A stretch of 64,000 nucleotides of DNA from Lepidurus packardi (lineage: Eukaryota > Arthropoda > Branchiopoda > Notostraca > Triopsidae): contig JAKZAN010000004.1 in NCBI GenBank assembly GCA_023053545.1, positions 7,440,001 through 7,504,000 of the forward strand, read 5' to 3'. Under the pieces are notes generated by a model. It worked only from the letters and a program-made list of their open reading frames with translations. It was not told the DNA's origin and searched no databases. Positions 58,260 to 64,000 of the stretch are shown here, one piece after another. The translations under genes were made by a program, and so were the position numbers. The first letter of the stretch is position 1. Every line of letters starts with the position of its first letter.

Positions 58260-61200
58260 TCAGTCGAGATCTTTTACCTCTTCCTTTTCCTCGCAACCGA
58301 ACTACGACACACTGAAAAGTACTAAAATATACACTAACTTTTCCTTCCCGGAACTTCTTCCTTGAACAACCTTGTTTTTTATTATTTCTTTTACGCCTCC
58401 CAGCCTTTTCTTACCCCGAGCTTCATTTGAATTACAAATGAGTGTTTTAAGTCTACCACTAATGCGCTCTTACTCGTAATCAAAAAGGAGGACACAGTGC
58501 AGCACACGGAGAGTGGATTATACACGTATATAGATATATGACGGGAAAGGAAAAATCCCAACTCTGGTCAACACAAGTGCACGTCAACTTTTCACGCTGA
58601 GGTATTGCAATTCGCTTTAAGGCCTTTATGCATAATAACGTAACTTCCAACACGTTGGGGGAAACGAGTGTTATCGATAGTGCCTCATGAGGAAGACTAG
58701 GGGGTCCGGGGACTCGGGTAGAGATCGACCTGAAACTCGCCAAGGAGCTCAACAAGCTTCCTACGCGCCTGTCTCTCTGCCATTTTGCTCTACCAATGCG
58801 TCCAATACTACAAGCAGTATCTGAAATGGAGAAAAGCAAGCATTGCCGGGTACCGGAAAGGGCCAAGAGCTTTGCACGTGGACGAGTTTTGACTGTTTCC
58901 GAGAAATTTCATAAATAGGCATAAACCCCAGTCCTTTTTCTACGGAAACTTGACTTTAAACCGCTTTTTATACGTCAATTGTTTTTACCTAGACCGACTT
59001 CAGAAATGCCCCTGTTTTAACACCAATGGAACACTTTCGGGTGTTCCCAGCTCACTGGCGAATGCTCGACTGGATTTTCTTCCGGACGAAAAGGAGCGCA
59101 CATTTTTTTCTGGGATCGGTCTTTGATGCATCGGTTTTGAATTTTATTTTCATTCTCGGGAAGCTGAATATCCTTTCTTTTATTTTTCTTTTTTAAGTAA
59201 CAAACGGAATACAAAACAGTCCAGGGCTATAGGCAAAGCCAAGGCAAGTTAAAAGGAAGAAAGAACTGTCTCAAGTTGAAAGTGAAGTGGCGCTAAGATC
59301 TGGCGCAGCCTTTAAAGTGGTTACTTAATACAATGCATGACACCCACGTGACTTGAACCACTTGAACCTTCGTACGCTGGCTCCTAGCAGGAATTTACAG
59401 TCTGATAGCATAGCGCACCAACCTGCCACGTAACCCCCGTGGAAAATAAATTAAGGCTCGTATCGGACCCCGTCCTCCCAAATTCCATTCCGTACGAGGA
59501 GAGAGAGACAGATAGATTCCTCGTGCAAAGCCAAGTCACAGAAGCTTGGTCGAAAAATAGGAAGGAAAACTAAGCGAGTCCAGTTAGTCCTTAGGAGAAG
59601 TCCTCCAAGTCATGTGATGCGCTTATTGCGTGTACATGACATGCATTCGCTTCAATCAATTTTGAGAGGAAAGAAAATTTGGGAAAGAAAGTGGACCAAA
59701 ACGGGGATTCACGCAATGGGTCAAGGTTAAACAATTTCGGATCGACTTTCTTCGAACAAAAAGCTCACTCGCTCAACCCCTCCCCCCCTCCCTGTGTTCC
59801 AAAAATGGGATACTGGTTAGCTCGATCGAACGCTGCCGATCACTACGTGGGGTTTCTTTAATCTGCGGAAAATCTTTGGGATGATAATAACTGAGACAAG
59901 AAATCCAAAACAAGCCAAGACGAACTTTTGCAGAAGCTAGAGAAGGAAAGGAGAGAAAAAAAAAATAATGTCAGGGGCTTGTAATGGTTTTGGTTGTAAA
60001 GCTGAGAGACGCAGATGTTGCTTGCGATAGCAGATCGATCCTTGCCATTCAAATTAGATGCCAAGTAACGGCCTTCCCGGCTTATGTGGGAGCAGCTTTT
60101 TTGTCGTTACGTTTTTTGTCATCAATGTTTTTTTTATTTTTGCGGTCGTCACCTCTGAACTCCATTTATCAGAAGCGAAACAAACGTCGTATACGGCGGG
60201 GAACCCAAAAGGAGCAAAACAATTTAATAATCTGGGGCGGAAGCCAAGCGTCGAAAAACTTTTTTCCCCCATTTTTGGGCTGTATTCATATGCCGTACGT
60301 AGTCGAGTTTCCACGAAAAAGGATAAACACGTTTACAAACGTGACTACCTGACAAATCCACAAAGAGCAAACGCAAGTGATGTGAACCCGATAAATGACT
60401 ATACCTAGACTCGCACTCCCTCATCTCGACTCAAAAAAGCGCCTTCAAAGTTAATACTATCATACTCCATCATCTTTAAAGGGATGGCAATAACAAACCC
60501 ACACAAATAAATAAATATCTTAAAAATCAAGCACAAAAACTAGTGGTACTTTTCTTGTCATGGGTGACGAGAACTTTTTTAAAGAAATAAAAAAAAAATC
60601 TTAAAAAAGATTACGTGGCTTTTGGACGTCACAGTAATAGTATCCATGGTACCCTGGAGCTTTGTTTACTATTCTAGGCACGGAAATAAATAGTAACTAT
60701 TGTAAAAAGCCCCGCTAAGACATGTCACGTCACGTTTGTGACGTCAGGACCAAACGTTTACATGCTAATAACTCGTGAACGGCTACTCTAAAAAATCCAC
60801 AAAAGAACTTCATCGTTCTTAGAATAATGGACTACGACAAAAAAATTAACAATGAATTAAAATAATGGACACCAAGCATTTATCAAAGTCGTAACATGTG
60901 AATTATGGTGGCTATTGTCCTTTAACTCTGAAAAACCCTTTTTGAAACTAGCATGGACAGCTATGATTTTTTTTAAAACGTGATGATCATGATGACGTCA
61001 CCGTATTCGACACGAAAGGGCCACAGGCTGCTCCCCGAAAAAGGTATAGTGACAAGTGCGTTGGAGGAGGAAGACTTTTGATGTGTGTTGGTTTTCCTCG
61101 ACTCGGGCTGCATCGATGCGTCCGGGACAGCGGGATTTTCGTGTTGGGTGTTGAAAAGGATATCTGTCACTAAGTGTGAGGGAACGATCCATCTCATGAG

Positions 61201-64000
61201 GTTTTGTTGGGCGCGAGGGGTGGAATAAGAGCTCATGAGTTTGTGGGGGATATTCTGAGAATGCAAATCCTGCTTACAGCTTCAAAAGCAGCAGGCGGTT
61301 TTCTTGTAACTTTATGGATCGACGTCTAGGTGGAAAATTACTGTTCAGCTCCCCACAAAGAGAATAGGGAAACCCCCTGGCCGGAAAACTTGCTTTACTT
61401 TGCTTTCGCACAGACCACAAGAGGATGAAGAGCAATCTAAAGTGGCTCCGCCGTTCAGGAAACACAGACCCAAGCACTAAAACTGCCCTAATCTAATCCA
61501 ATAACTATATCATTTGACAAGGTTCGTTCTTTCGGCGCTTTAACTTTTCAACGAGTTATTACTTGTATGCCCGAGACCTTTAAAGTGGCATTTCCCTGGA
61601 ATTTTAGACTTCATATTACTCATAAACCGTTCAACCCAAGATACCAAAGATACTCCATCACCCCGCAAAGGAAATCCTTTTTATCTTTGGATAAAAGTAC
61701 TATATCTTGATTTGAACTGCTCATGGAGAGCGAATCAGGCGGAATCACAGTATCTTACCTTGCTAAATGTTTCTGTCCATAATTGTCGGTGAACTCAACC
61801 GCTGCTAAAGCTCGCCCAGCTGACGCTTTCTACGGAAAAGCTGCACAAACCATTGCTTTTAATCGTTTTCCTCGAAAAAGAACCCTCCAAAAATATTTTT
61901 TTTTATATAAAATAAAAAGAGCCAGCTTTTTGGCGTTTTCTATTCTGGACAGGAAGATAGCTTGATTGAAAATCAAGTCTATATAGTGGCGGTTAGGGAA
62001 AATGACCATGTCCGTGTCGACAAAAGGGAGCAAGAAGGGGTCATATTGACGCAACAGCTGACGGCCACTTGACTCGTCACTTTGCTACATCGCGGAGGCT
62101 ATTAAAGGCGTGTCTATATATGTGCACGTACGTGTGTGTATGTGTGTGGTGGTGTGCTGATTGAGAATGGGGCAACAGGAAGCAGACCATCGTTTTCAAT
62201 TACTTCAGTCTGGGGTCAATAAAAAATGGCAAACAGTAACTCTCCTGACCTTAATAAAAAAAGAAAATAAAGAGAGAAAAATCTAATGTCTCAGCTCGGC
62301 TTTCACCACTCTTCTTCCATTTACTTAAGCGAACGCGGACAAAGCCGTACGTGACGACGGCAAAAGATAGATTCGGACGTGGGACTATCCGATATAATTG
62401 GAAAAGCTATTTGTCTCTCCGTAGGAGGGCTCCTTACGCGAGTTTACTGGATTCACTGGACATTGCTGAAGATTTTCCTTTTCGCTCGCATCCTAACACA
62501 AGGCGAATGCCAATGCCAACAAAATCGACTTTATTGCTTAACTTCAAGAACCTTTCCAAGGTTAATAATTTCCCTGGTAAAATAAAAACAATTTTACTTT
62601 ACCTAGACAGCCAGCTCTTCTCTTTAGAAGCCCTCGCAAACTTCTTGACGGAGCAATATAAGCGTAAGCGCAGCTTGAAGCTCTGTAAAAGAAAATGCTA
62701 AGCCGCTTTCGATTTAAGTAAGAAAATAAAAAGAGATCAAATAAAAGAAGAATATCCGAATAGATTTCATGGCGAATCACCTGCGCCAAAAGGAGGTTAG
62801 AGAGCAGAAAAAATGGTTTGTAGCGTAAACGAATATACGCAAGACTGGATGCTCTGTCGATAAGCTAACAATAAGGAATTTAACATTCAATCCCGGCTGG
62901 CAGCAGAACCACAATTCATAACTACCCATCTGCTTTATACTGCACTTTATATATGCACATGTTACACGCAATGGAAGTACTCTGCAGCGAAGTTAAACAA
63001 GATATAAAGCAGTTGGAGCAAGTTAACCCCCCTCCCCCCTTTCCCTTATAGTAACGGGATCTTGCTGTTCACAACAACCGTTCTTGATCCCCAACTGCTG
63101 ACCCGATCTTAATGAAACACAAGTCAAACAAATCATCAGCAGCACCAATTTCTTCTCCAAAAACTTCCGATTGAACCAACTTTCCAAAACACATTTACTC
63201 TTCCTGTCAATCCCCTCTTTTAGCTTATTTAAAACTACATAATCTACCTAGCGGGACCGAAAAACAGCGTTTCGAAGAGCTTCTTAACGTCAGGAAGGGC
63301 AAAGCTTGGTAAAAATCAGTGTGTGACAGCATAAGTTCCTGCTTGAGCAGGTAAACTTGCATGGTACATGAAAACGTAAAAAAAAAAAGTTATCGCAGAC
63401 TCCTAGGTTAGGTCTACTGAACACTGTTACCTTACATTAGCACTCTGCCCAACATCCTTTTTATTAATTCCAGAGCTATACAACGGGTTCTCGAGCAAAG
63501 TCAAGACAGACAGATTGCAGAATATCAACGGTGCAAGTACTGAAGCTCGCTCGCTATTTCTCTCTCTGTGTGGTTCTAGTGCGGGGCAAGTTCTTCGTTA
63601 TTGACATAAACTGGTCGGTCGCAAAGTCTCTGGGACGCCAAAACTTAAAGAGAATTAAGGGAGCAACTTGCAAATCTCACTTTCCCCTTTCTGTCTCTCG
63701 CTCTGTCTTCTCTTACCATGCTTACGCATCTGCTCAGATCGAGACAGATGAATACCCACGACTAATTACGTTCCTCTCATTTTCCTAGATTTTGATCCCT
63801 GACGTGAGGAAAAAAGTAACACAAGTCTGTTTCCTGAAAATTAATAAGCTTTTCTACCAAGTTGGACTGGACTTACCCGCCCCCTTAAAAAGTAAAAGAT
63901 AAATAAATAGAAGAGACTAAACGTATACTTGTTCCACATCAAAACCATGTTACCTTCCTCATAAAACACACTTTTAAAGCCTTTTAATAACCCATGTAAC
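58260..64000. other. Upstream of the internal dystrophin first exon
   Basis: No conserved exon recognised on either strand. It probably contains the promoter of the internal isoform and part of an intron of longer dystrophin transcripts. A TG-rich stretch lies at about 62115-62155. Confidence 0.4.
59337..59441 (-). other. tRNA-like sequence, probably SINE or pseudo-tRNA
   Basis: The minus strand has an A-box-like TGGCAGGTTGGTGCGC, a CAGACTGTAAATTCCTG anticodon-arm-like region and a B-box-like GGTTCAAGTC. The flanks do not pair as an acceptor stem, so a functional tRNA is unlikely. Confidence 0.35.

Noticed and set aside
58480..58866. 128-residue minus-strand ORF as an upstream dystrophin exon
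   Set aside because: No spectrin or calponin-homology features, and no donor in the right phase was found.
59337..59441. Functional tRNA gene
   Set aside because: A- and B-box-like sequences are present, but the flanks do not pair into an acceptor stem.

Overview
This is a eukaryotic window from a compact animal genome, probably an arthropod-like or other ecdysozoan invertebrate. Genes are split by short GT-AG introns (often 50-100 bp), and the conserved genes are animal-specific: an ATRX chromatin remodeller with a fused ADD domain, a Mesh septate-junction protein, RNA polymerase I subunit RPA43 and dystrophin. The species cannot be fixed from sequence alone. All gene models were built by eye from splice sites, reading phase and conserved motifs.

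Layout. 0.4-7.4 kb (+): ATRX, seven exons. 8.5-15.2 kb (-): a mesh homologue, convergent with ATRX, with two alternative last exons that each encode a similar transmembrane segment. 15.6-33.8 kb: a cluster of six related genes (called A-F here) for secreted, glutamine-rich, Cys-Pro-repeat proteins. Most start with a near-identical 25-codon signal-peptide exon (MVSKA...LP) and share an upstream module: a nuclear-receptor-like AGGTCA/DR1 site, a GGCAAGGAC-like box and a TATAAATA box. Genes C and D are identical twins on the two arms of a palindrome (arms about 3.4 kb, 20393-23856 and 26729-30077). Its 2.9 kb spacer holds three Tigger/pogo-like transposon remnants, one nested in another. 34.8-36.4 kb (-): RPA43. 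36.4-44.8 kb: gene-poor, with a diverged 1.5 kb tandem duplication, a short minisatellite, an unassigned broken coding region and two tRNA-derived SINE copies. 44.9-58.3 kb (-): the C-terminal half of dystrophin, from an internal long first exon through spectrin-like repeats, WW, EF-hand-like, ZZ and the C-terminal coiled coil. 58.3-64 kb: no exon recognised.

The most unusual system is the 15.6-33.8 kb cluster. It looks like a co-regulated, rapidly evolving set of extracellular structural proteins (silk, glue, cuticle or eggshell type). Their makeup (Q tracts, PC repeats, a KPCKEE repeat, an Ala/Ser/Gln silk-like tail and a Thr/Pro mucin-like region) recalls, by convergence, vertebrate cornified-envelope proteins and arthropod silks. 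Tandem duplication, palindrome formation, orphan fragments and a copy decaying through Gln-to-stop changes are all visible.
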